From NCBI GenBank assembly GCA_019748175.1, contig JAIEPX010000001.1, positions 1 through 44,545 of the forward strand: DNA of 44,545 nucleotides, given 5' to 3'. Below are positions 1-8,093 of this stretch, piece after piece. Position numbers and translations under genes: made by a program. The first letter of the stretch is position 1. Each line of letters starts with the position of its first letter. The notes under the pieces are model-generated. The model saw only the letters and a list, made by a program, of their open reading frames with translations. It searched no databases and had not been told where the DNA came from. The stretch is from Gammaproteobacteria bacterium. GTDB lineage: Bacteria > Pseudomonadota > Gammaproteobacteria > JAIEPX01.

Positions 1-1440
1 ATGAGCATCGACCGCAGGGGCGACAGCGAAGAAATCCGCACGCCATGTGGAGGCATCGCTGTAATTGTAACCACAATATCCAAAGCTACCCACGATAAAG
101 GCTGCAGCTGCGCCTCCGGCGAGTGAAATGGCAATGTTTTGGGTGACGAAAGAAATTATCGAAGCGGCTCCAAAAGTGGCAATTCCACCAGAGGCGAAAA
201 GGAGTAAGGTAGTGGCAATGATTGCTGCAACAACAAGACCAACGAGAGCAGCAACGAGTGCGTTATAACGATCTTGAACTTTCTCAGAATACAATTTTCC
301 ATCGCAGTTTTGGACGAAAGTGTTTTTAGCCTTATTAAAATCATCCGCGGTTTTTGCTTTGAGTAACGAAGAAGTGAGTGTTTCTAGCTCAAAAAGAAGA
401 TCGTGGATCTTAGAGGCTTTCTTAACAGATTCAATGAGGTTTTCAGTTGAACCCTTTGTTTTATCGAGATTAATTTTTTCAAGATCTTGAGCGAATTGTT
501 CCAGGTTAGACGTCAATTGTGCTTTCAAGTCGGTGTTTTGAATGGTGAGTATTTTATTCGAAACATCTTTGATCCATTTGTCTGAATTTGCTTTAAAACT
601 TTCAAGGAATCCGTCTAGATGGATAAAGCTCGCTATCAATTCATTATGCTTCAAATCACACGCGAGAGAGATGGGGGATTTACCCTCAAAATTCTTTTGA
701 AAAATCAATCGCGGGAAATCTTTTAGTGGCTTGAGACTATTAAAAAAAGCTTGATCGTCATCGTAAAGCTTTGAGGTACCCTCAGGATTGTTTTCAGCAA
801 TACCTAGAACCATCTCGTGAAGAATATTGTTCCCTTCTACAGTGAGGATAGTCGGATAAGCATTGCCACCCTTATTTCTTGTGCGAATTAAATGACTGAA
901 TGCGTTTAGATTACGTTTTCGGGCGGCTTTCAGTAGAGGTGCTGGTCGATGCTTTAGGCTCGGTGAATTAACAGAATGTTTTATCTGTGGATAATCAGCG
1001 AGAAATGATTCAACCAGTGCACTGGCGTTTTCCTGATCCAGTGCGTCTCGAAGTATATCAGCAGGGTGATGAGAAATATCAAGTAAGCGTCTAAAAAGAT
1101 TTTTATCATTCGGTAGTAGAAGCGCAACATAAGTTAAAGGAGTAAAGTAACAAGATGGCGTAAAGTTATGATAAACATCGACATTCTCACTGCCGCCTTT
1201 ATTTAATAAAATATCAAGAAGCCTGCTGCGAATATTGTCTGTCCATTTTGAAACCACTAAGTGCAGTAAAGAAAATCCGTCTTCTTTTTGGCACCAACGA
1301 GCCAGCGCAAATTTAGTTTTCTCATCGAGTCGTTCGATCTTAAAGTAAAGATCATCATCGCTTGGAAAAGTAATCGCACGCTCGAACAATTCGATAGGAT
1401 CTTTTAAGTTTGCAGGTAAAGGTAATTTAGCTCTAGACAT
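1..1440 (-). CDS. Ankyrin-like repeat protein with membrane hairpin, 3' end outside window
   Basis: An open frame runs from ATG at 1440 to the left window edge without a stop (480 codons visible), so its C-terminus is missing. AGAGGA lies about 7 bases before the ATG. The N-terminal two thirds is helical and contains ankyrin-like stretches: SLLHLVV near residues 57-63, PLLKAARKRNLNAFSHLIR near 167-185, NILHEMVLGI near 205-214 and GKSPISLACDLKHNELIASF near 254-273. A charged, probably coiled segment follows, then two hydrophobic stretches (about residues 401-420 and 430-455) that could form a membrane hairpin. Ankyrin proteins of this build are common among Dot/Icm effectors of Legionellales, but nothing here proves secretion. 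Function unknown. The reading frame is certain; the ankyrin assignment is moderate because the repeats are degenerate. Confidence 0.75.
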   Translation of the reverse strand, partial: MSRAKLPLPANLKDPIELFERAITFPSDDDLYFKIERLDEKTKFALARWCQKEDGFSLLHLVVSKWTDNIRSRLLDILLNKGGSENVDVYHNFTPSCYFTPLTYVALLLPNDKNLFRRLLDISHHPADILRDALDQENASALVESFLADYPQIKHSVNSPSLKHRPAPLLKAARKRNLNAFSHLIRTRNKGGNAYPTILTVEGNNILHEMVLGIAENNPEGTSKLYDDDQAFFNSLKPLKDFPRLIFQKNFEGKSPISLACDLKHNELIASFIHLDGFLESFKANSDKWIKDVSNKILTIQNTDLKAQLTSNLEQFAQDLEKINLDKTKGSTENLIESVKKASKIHDLLFELETLTSSLLKAKTADDFNKAKNTFVQNCDGKLYSEKVQDRYNALVAALVGLVVAAIIATTLLLFASGGIATFGAASIISFVTQNIAISLAGGAAAAFIVGSFGYCGYNYSDASTWRADFFAVAPAVDAH

Positions 1441-1567
1441 GATAATCCTCTGGTTGTTATGTTTGTAAAAACCATTCATTGGTTCGAACAGTAGACTAAC
1501 AAATTCTTCTTATAATTGCGAGAGTGGAAAGATTTGAGTGAAAAATCGCTGTTTCGACAATCATCGC

Positions 1568-1597
1568 TTGACTGTTAGGGCAAGCTATTGGTATAAA
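1568..1597 (+). promoter_or_regulatory. Probable sigma70 promoter of hupB
   Basis: TTGACT (1568-1573), an 18-base spacer and TATAAA (1592-1597) stand about 70 bases before the hupB start. This is the best promoter match in the gap between the divergent ankyrin-like gene and hupB. Confidence 0.5.
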
Positions 1598-1665
1598 CGC
1601 CTGGACTGGGACGGGTAAGCGTTTCGCTGCCCGCGTTTTATCAACGGAAGAGGGCAGTAAAGATT

Positions 1666-1944
1666 ATGAACAAAGAAGACTTAATCAATGCAATTGCATC
1701 ACAAGCTGGCATTTCTAAACGTCAAGCAGGCGATGCATTAGATGCATTTACAGGTGCTGTAGTCAGTACTTTAAAATCAGGTGAAACTGTTACACTGGTT
1801 GGATTTGGAACCTTCAAAACTGCAGATCGTGCTGCACGTGAAGGCCGTAATCCTCAAACCGGTGCAAAGATTCAAATTAAGAAGGCAAGAGTGCCTAAGT
1901 TTGTTGCTGGTAAACAGTTGAAGGATGAAGTTAATACAAAATAA
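1666..1944 (+). CDS. hupB: DNA-binding protein HU (beta type)
   Basis: A 92-residue histone-like protein of the HU/IHF family, which bends and compacts DNA as a dimer in the nucleoid. The family hallmarks are present: helical N-terminus, GFGTF at residues 46-50, and the beta-arm RNPQTG at 61-66 with the DNA-intercalating proline at 63. Length is normal for HU. GGAAGAGGG lies about 10 bases before the ATG. It is followed after 25 bases by tRNA-Val and tRNA-Asp with no terminator between, so some transcripts may read through into the tRNAs; the strong hairpin terminator is after tRNA-Asp. Next comes ppiD, a hupB-tRNA-ppiD neighbourhood familiar from gammaproteobacteria. Confidence 0.96.
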   Translation: MNKEDLINAIASQAGISKRQAGDALDAFTGAVVSTLKSGETVTLVGFGTFKTADRAAREGRNPQTGAKIQIKKARVPKFVAGKQLKDEVNTK

Positions 1945-1969
1945 TTGTATTATGTTTTAGTTCTGATCT

Positions 1970-2045
1970 GGGTGCTTAGCTCAGCTGGTAGAGCGTCGCC
2001 CTTACAAGGCGAATGTCGGGGGTTCGAACCCCTCAGCACCCACCA
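1970..2045 (+). tRNA. tRNA-Val (anticodon TAC)
   Basis: A 76-base cloverleaf with encoded CCA. The acceptor stem GGGTGCT (1970-1976) pairs with AGCACCC (2035-2041), followed by discriminator A and CCA at 2043-2045. The anticodon stem TCGCC/GGCGA encloses loop CTTACAA with anticodon TAC at 2003-2005. The T arm carries GGTTCGAACC. Confidence 0.97.
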
Positions 2046-2050
2046 TTTTA

Positions 2051-2127
2051 GGAGTGGTAGTTCAGTTGGTTAGAATACCGGCCTGTCACGCCGGGGGTCG
2101 CGGGTTCGAGTCCCGTCCACTCCGCCA
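2051..2127 (+). tRNA. tRNA-Asp (anticodon GTC)
   Basis: A 77-base cloverleaf with encoded CCA, only 5 bases after tRNA-Val. The acceptor stem GGAGTGG (2051-2057) pairs with CCACTCC (2117-2123), discriminator G at 2124, CCA at 2125-2127. The anticodon stem CCGGC/GCCGG encloses CTGTCAC with anticodon GTC at 2085-2087. The T arm has GGGTTCGAGTCCC. Confidence 0.97.
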
Positions 2128-2140
2128 CATTGAAACATCA

Positions 2141-2167
2141 AACGCGCTCATTTAAGGCGCGTTTTTT
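2141..2167 (+). terminator. Rho-independent terminator after the tRNA pair
   Basis: AACGCGC (2141-2147) pairs with GCGCGTT (2157-2163) around a 9-base loop, and the stem runs into a T tract (2162-2167). It closes the hupB/tRNA transcription unit. Confidence 0.85.
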
Positions 2168-2235
2168 GTATCGAGCTTAGATATTGTTTATGCAGTACCT
2201 AGGCTAGTTTCTACATCTGAATGAGGTCACTGATT

Positions 2236-4152
2236 ATGCTGCAAACGTTTAGGAATCATCTCGTTGGTTGGTTTTCTAAAATTTTAATTGGATTAATTAG
2301 TGTAGCCTTTGGCTTATTCGGTATTGAGTATTATCTTGTGAGTAGTCGCACCAACCCTCCTGTTGTCACTGTCAATGGTGAAAAAATCGGGGCGACTGAT
2401 TTAACAGCTGCGTATAATCGTCAACGAAATCAACTGTTAAATCAATATGGTACGTCATTACGTTTAACAACAGAATTACAAGAACAACTTCGAGAAAAAG
2501 CGCTGAATGATTTAATTTTGCGCACGGTAATGTATCAGGGTGTGAGTAAAGCAGGATTTGTTGTAAGCCCGTTAGTTGTTCAAGCCGTTATCGAACAAAT
2601 GCCCGCTTTTCAAGTTGACGGAAAATTTTCCCCCGATCGTTTTCAGCATTTAATTTATAATCTTTCATATTCCGAAAATAGCTTTTATCAGGACTTGATG
2701 CGTTCTCTAATGGTCAGTCAATTCAGTGAGGGGATTATTCAAACGGCATTTGCTCTGCCGAATGAAATAAATCAGGCCTATGAAGTGGCTGAACAAAAAC
2801 GTGATTTTAAATACGTCACATTACCTGTTAAAGATTTTGAGTCAGAGGTGACGGTTAAGGATGCTGATATCAAGTCGTATTATGATGCCCATAAAAAAGC
2901 CTATCAGAGTGAAGCACAAGTCAGTGTGGATTATGTTGAACTAAATATCGAGTCGCTTAAATCAAAACAAACCGCTAGTGATGCCGAAGTGCAAGACTAT
3001 TATCAAAATAATCAAATGGCTTTCTCCAGTCCTATGCGGTGGCAGGTTGCAAAAGGGGTTGTTCCTATTGCGACAGGCGCTAAAGTAACAGACATTGAAG
3101 TTGCAAAAAACCGTGCTGAATTATTATCTAAACAATTAGGGCCAGGTGAAAAATTACCGGACGCTGCGAAAATTCAGTGGGTAAGTCCCGCCAAAGATAA
3201 TGCGGACTTAGTGAAACTATTTGCGACGATGAAAGTGGGGCAAGTTAGTCCTGTGCAACAAAAACAAGAAGGTTTTGTAGTCTATAAATTATTGGCGGTG
3301 GAAGAATCAAAACCACAACCTTTAAGTGCGGTGCGATCTCAAGTCAGTGAAGCCATACTCAAACAAAAAGCCGAGCATGAATATACGTCATTGAGTGATC
3401 AATTAGCTGAGTTGGCGTTCACTCATCCTGATTCTCTAGCACAGGTTGCTCAGGCAGTTGGTGTGCCGATTAAATCTACAGGCCTATTTACACACCGTGG
3501 AAATAAGGATGGACTTGAAGCATCGCCTAAAATTGTTTCTGCGGCATTTACTGATGAGGTTTTACAACAAGGCAGTAATAGCTCGCCGATTGATTTAGGC
3601 AACGGACGCTTAGTTGTGCTTCGTGTTAAAACATATCAACCCGCACAAGTGTTACCTTTAGAGAATGTTAAAGATAAGATTGTGGCAATACTGAAACGTC
3701 AACAAGCTCAAGTCACAATGCAAAGTGTAGCAAATACTCTCGTAGAGAAATTACGAAGTGGTAACAATACGGAAGATCTTTTGAAGACTCATCATCTTGT
3801 GTGGCGTCAACAAAACGGAGTCAGTCGACACGAGAATGGAATGAATCAAGAGATACTTCAGCTTGTGTTCCACCAACCTCCCCCTAATCAAAAAACGGCT
3901 GCATATGATAGTGCAGCATTAGCTGACGGTGATCATGTAATAGTCGGCGTTGAAAAAGTGATACCTGCTCAAGTGAAAACAATGACAACAGAACAACGTG
4001 AAAGTTTTAAAAATTCTTTGACACTTAATTATGGTTCTCAGGATTTTAATATTTATGTCAAAGACTTAAGAGATAAAGCTAAAGTGAACAAGCTGCGAAA
4101 ACAATCGGAGAATTCCTCGGCGGCTCCGGCCGACGTTTCTGACGATTATTAA
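2236..4152 (+). CDS. ppiD: Periplasmic folding chaperone PpiD (SurA/parvulin-like)
   Basis: A 638-residue membrane-anchored periplasmic chaperone that helps newly exported outer-membrane and secreted proteins to fold near the Sec translocon. I place the start at ATG 2236 (MLQTFRNHL) because TGAGG sits 9 bases upstream and the family usually starts with MLQ; an in-frame ATG at 2221 would add five residues. One transmembrane segment covers about residues 14-34, followed by a SurA-N-like helical region (40-190), a parvulin-type domain (about 260-385) and a helical C-terminal part. As in other PpiD proteins the parvulin region is degenerate, so prolyl isomerase activity is doubtful. Length is close to E. 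coli PpiD (623 residues). No RNA terminator is evident directly after the stop. Confidence 0.93.
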   Translation: MLQTFRNHLVGWFSKILIGLISVAFGLFGIEYYLVSSRTNPPVVTVNGEKIGATDLTAAYNRQRNQLLNQYGTSLRLTTELQEQLREKALNDLILRTVMYQGVSKAGFVVSPLVVQAVIEQMPAFQVDGKFSPDRFQHLIYNLSYSENSFYQDLMRSLMVSQFSEGIIQTAFALPNEINQAYEVAEQKRDFKYVTLPVKDFESEVTVKDADIKSYYDAHKKAYQSEAQVSVDYVELNIESLKSKQTASDAEVQDYYQNNQMAFSSPMRWQVAKGVVPIATGAKVTDIEVAKNRAELLSKQLGPGEKLPDAAKIQWVSPAKDNADLVKLFATMKVGQVSPVQQKQEGFVVYKLLAVEESKPQPLSAVRSQVSEAILKQKAEHEYTSLSDQLAELAFTHPDSLAQVAQAVGVPIKSTGLFTHRGNKDGLEASPKIVSAAFTDEVLQQGSNSSPIDLGNGRLVVLRVKTYQPAQVLPLENVKDKIVAILKRQQAQVTMQSVANTLVEKLRSGNNTEDLLKTHHLVWRQQNGVSRHENGMNQEILQLVFHQPPPNQKTAAYDSAALADGDHVIVGVEKVIPAQVKTMTTEQRESFKNSLTLNYGSQDFNIYVKDLRDKAKVNKLRKQSENSSAAPADVSDDY

Positions 4153-4691
4153 AGTATTTTTATCGTAGCCTGGATATTGCATAAAGAATAATTTATGTAA
4201 TATTCCGATTAGCAATTTTCGCGTCATCCATTTTTCATCCCGCCGGAATTAATTTTAGTTTTGCAAATTAAAATGAGAGAAAACAATTCTGTTTTTTTAT
4301 TTCGCTGTTAGAAAATTTTGGGCTGCAGAATTTTTTTTTGCTGAATTATATTATTCTTTTTTGATATGGGTTAACAGAGAGAAGGAAATGAATAATAATG
4401 CTATGGCTAGAGAGTTGAAGTGATCATGAAATCAAGGGGATTGGCCAAATCCTTAGCTTATTGATTAAAATTCTTTTATTTTCAGTGAATTAGCTACTCT
4501 ATTTAAAGGGTTAGACGCAGAGTCTGGTTGTATCCCTTGTGCGAGATGTCTCAAAGGCTGGTAAGTGTATCGCGGAGGAATTGGTGCCCCAAAAACCGAG
4601 TTTTTTCATAAGTCGTTGAAAAATAACGATTTTTAAAGTAAGCCAAACCGGACTTGAAAAAATTACTTCTTGGCATTGAATTTAGGCCTAC
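4153..4691. other. Intergenic stretch without a protein gene
   Basis: No convincing coding frame. AT-rich. A small hairpin with T run (TCGTT 4613-4617, AACGA 4625-4629, T's 4630-4634) could terminate a transcript from the left. A nested stem near 4507-4540 (AAGGG/CCCTT around AGAC/GTCT) hints at RNA structure, but I cannot assign it. Confidence 0.4.
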
Positions 4692-4719
4692 TTGCGAGTT
4701 TTTAGTAATATGGTAGATT
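4692..4719 (+). promoter_or_regulatory. Putative promoter of the GGA-hairpin RNA
   Basis: TTGCGA (4692-4697), a 16-base spacer and TAGATT (4714-4719) would start transcription near 4727, just before the first hairpin. Matches are modest. I found no convincing GacA/LetA-type upstream box; AAGTAA ... TTACTT near 4638-4670 is the only dyad upstream. Confidence 0.35.
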
Positions 4720-4726
4720 TACATTA

Positions 4727-4977
4727 AGTCGTTCAAGGATGAACGATGTGGGATTGGTGATGTGCCCTAACACGGATGTTCTTCAGGGAAGAGATAGGGC
4801 GGCAAAGGATTGCCATCACTAGTCCAAATAACATTTTAGCGCTTGTCGCTGAAATGTAAAGGTAAGAGGTAGGGTAGGTCTGTTAACAAGGAGTTCTTGG
4901 GGCATGGATGCCCGGAGCAGACCAACTATACTGAATGCCTTTCCAAGCTGAGCATTTATTGTCTCGGCTTTTTTTTT
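4727..4977 (+). ncRNA. Probable CsrB/RsmZ-type CsrA-sequestering small RNA
   Basis: About 250 bases with no coding frame on this strand, packed with hairpins whose loops show GGA, the core CsrA/RsmA binding motif. Clear examples: CGTTCA-AGGA-TGAACG (4730-4745), AACA-CGGA-TGTT (4769-4780), CTTC-AGG-GAAG (4781-4791), GGCAA-AGGA-TTGCC (4801-4814), a CAAG/CTTG hairpin with GGA at its loop edge (4887-4899) and GGGCA-TGGA-TGCCC (4900-4913). Eight GGA triplets occur in 180 bases. Outer helices GCCCTA/TAGGGC (4764-4769/4795-4800) and GGTCTG/CAGACC (4877-4882/4918-4923) organise them, and an 11-bp hairpin (4831-4857) sits between. A terminator ends the RNA. Such RNAs titrate CsrA and are under GacA/LetA control in relatives. 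The 5' end is a guess. Confidence 0.75.
4945..4977 (+). terminator. Rho-independent terminator of the GGA-hairpin RNA
   Basis: AAGCTGAG (4945-4952) pairs with CTCGGCTT (4963-4970), with one G-U pair, around a 10-base loop, and is followed by a run of T to 4977. It fixes the 3' end and the strand of the RNA. Confidence 0.85.
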
Positions 4978-5062
4978 GCCTTTAATTCTCTTGAAGCCAA
5001 TAATTATCTTATAATATACAATTAAGTACATTAAAAAATTAAAGTGCTAAATTAATCTTAGT

Positions 5063-5151
5063 GGGTCAAGTCTAAGATTGCTACATTGTATATTTTGACA
5101 GTACGAATACAAATTTAACATATAAGAATAAAGCAATCTTAGACTTGACCC
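5063..5151. repeat. REPIN-like palindrome E1
   Basis: Perfect 20-bp inverted arms at 5063-5082 and 5132-5151 (GGGTCAAGTCTAAGATTGCT and its complement) around 49 AT-rich bases. The arm is shared with the palindrome at 22162-22264 and the half-site at 35281. It lies between the GGA-hairpin RNA and the lipoprotein pair. Confidence 0.85.
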
Positions 5152-5231
5152 CTATACATTCACTTGCGATGATGTTTAACGCGACGATATAATTCGTATT
5201 TTGTACTATCAATCAACTGAAAGGATGTATT

Positions 5232-5723
5232 ATGATTTTGCTAAGGATTTCAATGGCGTGTTTAGTAGCGGGTACTTTGTTTGTAGCCGGTTGTCATGAA
5301 AAGCAGAAATCAGATCATGAGACCGCACTTCCTGCTGGGTCTAAACAAGTGCAGCCGGCCAAACCTGAAATGCATGAATCAGAAAAAGTTCCTGTGAAGC
5401 ATCCAGATGTTGGAAGTAATACTCAACCTACTTCTTCCGGTGAGGCCAATGCTGAGAGTTATGGCTCTGAAGTTGAAGCAGATGGTGTCAGTTATATTCC
5501 GCCAATAGACGGGCTAGATTCTTCAACTGTGGCTGTTGCAAGTTCTGAAAATGCTGCATCGGTGCCCCAGTCAGCCGAATCAGCTCAAATTGGATCAAGT
5601 GCGCCGAATTCAACGATTGCTGCATCTCCTGGCGCTTCATCAAGCACAAATACCACGACCACAAATAACTCCCCAATCGTGCAAAATCCAGGTACAGTAC
5701 AGCAGGCAAACAACCCTAAGTAA
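5232..5723 (+). CDS. Low-complexity lipoprotein
   Basis: A 163-residue protein of unknown function. The N-terminus is a type II signal peptide with lipobox VAGC, so Cys21 would be lipidated and the protein anchored to a periplasmic membrane face. The rest is Ser/Ala/Thr/Asn/Gln/Pro-rich and probably disordered, with no recognisable fold. AAGGATG precedes the ATG by about 6 bases. Its TAA shares a base with the ATG of the next lipoprotein gene, so the two are almost certainly one translationally coupled unit. The disordered body suggests a linker or cell-wall spacer role, but this is only a guess. Confidence 0.75.
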   Translation: MILLRISMACLVAGTLFVAGCHEKQKSDHETALPAGSKQVQPAKPEMHESEKVPVKHPDVGSNTQPTSSGEANAESYGSEVEADGVSYIPPIDGLDSSTVAVASSENAASVPQSAESAQIGSSAPNSTIAASPGASSSTNTTTTNNSPIVQNPGTVQQANNPK

Positions 5724-6310
5724 TGTGTGATATGGTCAAATTAATTCAAAAATACGTCGGTTACGCTTTTGTGAGTCTTGCAATAGTAAGCATTATTGCT
5801 GGCTGTTCTGGCGTTCCGTATGGAATTCCATCGAAAGAATGGTCTGCTCTTAGCATGCCTGATATTAAAGACCTTCAAGAAAATTACCAACGAATCAAAG
5901 ACTTAAGAGAAGAAGAAAAAAGTTGGCAAGAGCGCACTAAAATCACTGCAACCACGCCTCGTATTGAATTGAATATTCAAGGGGGCACAATTCAGGTTCC
6001 GCCTTTTGTCAAAAGAGTAGAATATAAACCTATAAAATTAGTTGTTTATCAAGGGCATTGCCGGTCCGTTAAGGTGCATGAAAAATCAGGTAAAAAGAAA
6101 ACCGAACTTGAAGCGTGTTATTTGGGCGACATTGTTTATATAGATCCCAGTAAAACAGTTTACCAGTGGCGACATGGTTCATTACGATTTTATTATGTTC
6201 CCATTTGGGACTCAGGATTTACGTACCATAATATCAGTAGCCATGGTTATGTCGCGTTACAAGATGCGACTATCAAAATCACGGCCACGTCGATAACGCC
6301 AGCATCATAA
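5723..6310 (+). CDS. Conserved-looking lipoprotein of unknown function
   Basis: A 195-residue protein. The signal peptide ends in the lipobox IAGC (Cys28 when counted from ATG 5723). ATG 5732 (MVKLIQKYV) is an equally good start; I keep 5723 because TAATG overlap with the upstream stop suggests coupled translation. After the anchor comes a charged helical linker (about 45-70) and then a compact, beta-rich domain with repeated aromatic strands and two cysteines (about 113 and 132) that could form a disulfide. I do not recognise the family. Partnership with the upstream lipoprotein is inferred from coupling. A short repeated motif follows the stop at 6319. Confidence 0.75.
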   Translation: MCDMVKLIQKYVGYAFVSLAIVSIIAGCSGVPYGIPSKEWSALSMPDIKDLQENYQRIKDLREEEKSWQERTKITATTPRIELNIQGGTIQVPPFVKRVEYKPIKLVVYQGHCRSVKVHEKSGKKKTELEACYLGDIVYIDPSKTVYQWRHGSLRFYYVPIWDSGFTYHNISSHGYVALQDATIKITATSITPAS

Positions 6311-6318
6311 TTATTCGT

Positions 6319-6342
6319 CAGCATCTCCCAGTTAACGATATT
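6319..6342 (+). repeat. Post-stop motif, copy 1
   Basis: CAGCATCTCCCAGTTAACGA and following bases resemble the motifs at 14480-14504 and 18928-18951. All three lie within about 10 bases of a stop codon on the + strand. This copy is the most diverged. Confidence 0.45.
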
Positions 6343-6380
6343 AGATTTTATTTTGTCAATGTCTCTATCATGATTGCTGA

Positions 6381-8093
6381 TTATACTTTTATGTATCTCA
6401 AATATTTAGGTTCCCATTTGATGGCGTCTATGAGTCCAGAAATATTGTCTGTGTTAGAAACAGTTGCAAGACCTTCTTTTACAGCTTGGCTAGCAACGGC
6501 GAGAGCAATTACGTTGGAAAAAGGTCTGGCTTCTTCGATAGGGGGAAGTAGGGCGGCATCGGGATTTTTGAGGATTGGAGAAAATTGGGCGGCAGCTTCG
6601 CAGGCAGCCCACAGCATGTCATCCGATAAGCGTTTAGCTTTAACGGCCATGATGCCTAAGCCAATACCTGGGTAAACTAATGCATTGTTGCATTGCCCGA
6701 TGGGAATGGTTTTGCCGTGATAATCAACAGGAGCGAAAGGACTTCCGGTAGCGATTAGGGCTTTGCCTTGAGTCCATTCTAAAATATCAGCGGGTGTCGC
6801 TTCGCTGCGCTCTGTGGGATTCGATAGTGGGAAAATAATCGGGCGTTCACAATGCGATGCCATGGCTTTCACCACAGTTTCTGTGAAGGCAGAACCAACC
6901 GTTGAGCAGCCAATCAATACAGTGGGATGAACGTTATTAATCACATCTTCAAGATTAGCGATACCCGCAGACGTAGTTTTCCATGATTGTATTTCAGCAG
7001 GGTCTCTGGCATACAATGCGCGTTCTGTTGATAGTTCAGGCGTGTCAGATGTAATGAGTCCACTGCTGGAAATCAACCAGAATCGCGAACGAGCTTCTTT
7101 TTCATCCATCCCGTTTCGAATGAGCGCATCGCACAATTGGTGCGTGATTCCAAGCCCGGCACTGCCAGCGCCAAAAATGACAAAGCGTTGATCTTTTATT
7201 GAGGTTCCAGAAGCATGAACAGCAGCAAGCATTGCTGCAAGTGTCACAACGCCTGTGCCTTGAATATCATCGTTGAAAGAACAGATTTCATTGCGATACG
7301 TTGTTAAATTGCGTTGAGCGTTATCACGACCAAAATCTTCCCAATGTAAATAAACACCCGGGAATTGTTTTTTGACTTCATCGATAAACATTCGAATAAA
7401 TTCATCGTATTTTTCACCCGCAATTCGATTTTGTCGCCAGCCTAAATAGAGGGGGTCATCGAGGAGTGCTTGATTGTTAGTGCCTGTGTCTAACATGATT
7501 GGCAAGGTTCGTAATGGATTAATTCCCGCAGCAATCGAGTAAACCATTAATTTTGCGATGGGAATATCGATGCCGCCGATGCCTTGATCACCAATTCCTA
7601 ATACACCTTCACCATCAGTGACAACGATCACGTCAATCTCTGGGTGTGTTCGGTTCGATAAAATTTCGCGAATGTATTCACGATCTGGATATGAAATATA
7701 AAGGCCCCGTGGACGTCGAAATTCTGTGCTATGTGTTTTGACGGCAGTGCCAACGATGGGAGTGTATAAAACAGGGATCATTTCTTTCATATGATCGGCC
7801 ACGAGTTTATAAAATACCGTTTCATTTGTTTCGTGGAGTGTGCGCAAATAAATGCTTTTTTGTAAATCTGTAGCAAAAGCCGAATATTGAATAAAAGCAC
7901 GCATGGTTTGTTCAGGCAGTGTTTCGGCGGCAGCGGGTAATTTGCCTAATAATCCGAATTCATGACGTTCTTCATACGTAAACGCCGTTCCTTTATTAAG
8001 CTGTGGAGATGTTAATAAAGTTTTTCCGCTTAACGGAGTTTTGAGAATGGTTTCGCCGGTTTTTGGATCTTTTGTCACTTCAAATTCTAACAT
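6381..8093 (-). CDS. maeA: NAD-dependent malic enzyme
   Basis: A 570-residue malate oxidoreductase (decarboxylating) that converts malate to pyruvate and CO2, feeding pyruvate to the PDH complex encoded at 23983-27195. Visible features: VLYTP with the catalytic Tyr110, the dinucleotide-interacting region around 159-174 (TDGEGVLGIGDQGIGG), catalytic Lys181 in IPIAKLMVYS, metal ligands Glu252/Asp253 in WEDFG and Asp275 in SFNDD, and the Rossmann motif GAGSAGLG at 308-315. Length matches E. coli MaeA (565). The start codon overlaps the end of the upstream recombinase gene by 7 bases, so expression may depend on translation of that gene, an unusual pairing. NAD over NADP preference is inferred from overall resemblance to MaeA. 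Confidence 0.95.
   Translation of the reverse strand: MLEFEVTKDPKTGETILKTPLSGKTLLTSPQLNKGTAFTYEERHEFGLLGKLPAAAETLPEQTMRAFIQYSAFATDLQKSIYLRTLHETNETVFYKLVADHMKEMIPVLYTPIVGTAVKTHSTEFRRPRGLYISYPDREYIREILSNRTHPEIDVIVVTDGEGVLGIGDQGIGGIDIPIAKLMVYSIAAGINPLRTLPIMLDTGTNNQALLDDPLYLGWRQNRIAGEKYDEFIRMFIDEVKKQFPGVYLHWEDFGRDNAQRNLTTYRNEICSFNDDIQGTGVVTLAAMLAAVHASGTSIKDQRFVIFGAGSAGLGITHQLCDALIRNGMDEKEARSRFWLISSSGLITSDTPELSTERALYARDPAEIQSWKTTSAGIANLEDVINNVHPTVLIGCSTVGSAFTETVVKAMASHCERPIIFPLSNPTERSEATPADILEWTQGKALIATGSPFAPVDYHGKTIPIGQCNNALVYPGIGLGIMAVKAKRLSDDMLWAACEAAAQFSPILKNPDAALLPPIEEARPFSNVIALAVASQAVKEGLATVSNTDNISGLIDAIKWEPKYLRYIKV

Noticed and set aside
4819..5031. A 70-codon open frame on the minus strand
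   Set aside because: It lies antisense to the structured GGA-hairpin RNA and its terminator; the base pattern is explained by RNA stems, and the peptide has no coding character.
5488..5730. Open frames in other phases inside the low-complexity lipoprotein gene
   Set aside because: They are by-products of the repetitive Ser/Ala/Thr codons; the lipoprotein frame has the signal peptide and ribosome-binding site.
6370..6675. A 101-codon frame opposite maeA
   Set aside because: It is wholly antisense to the conserved C-terminus of malic enzyme.
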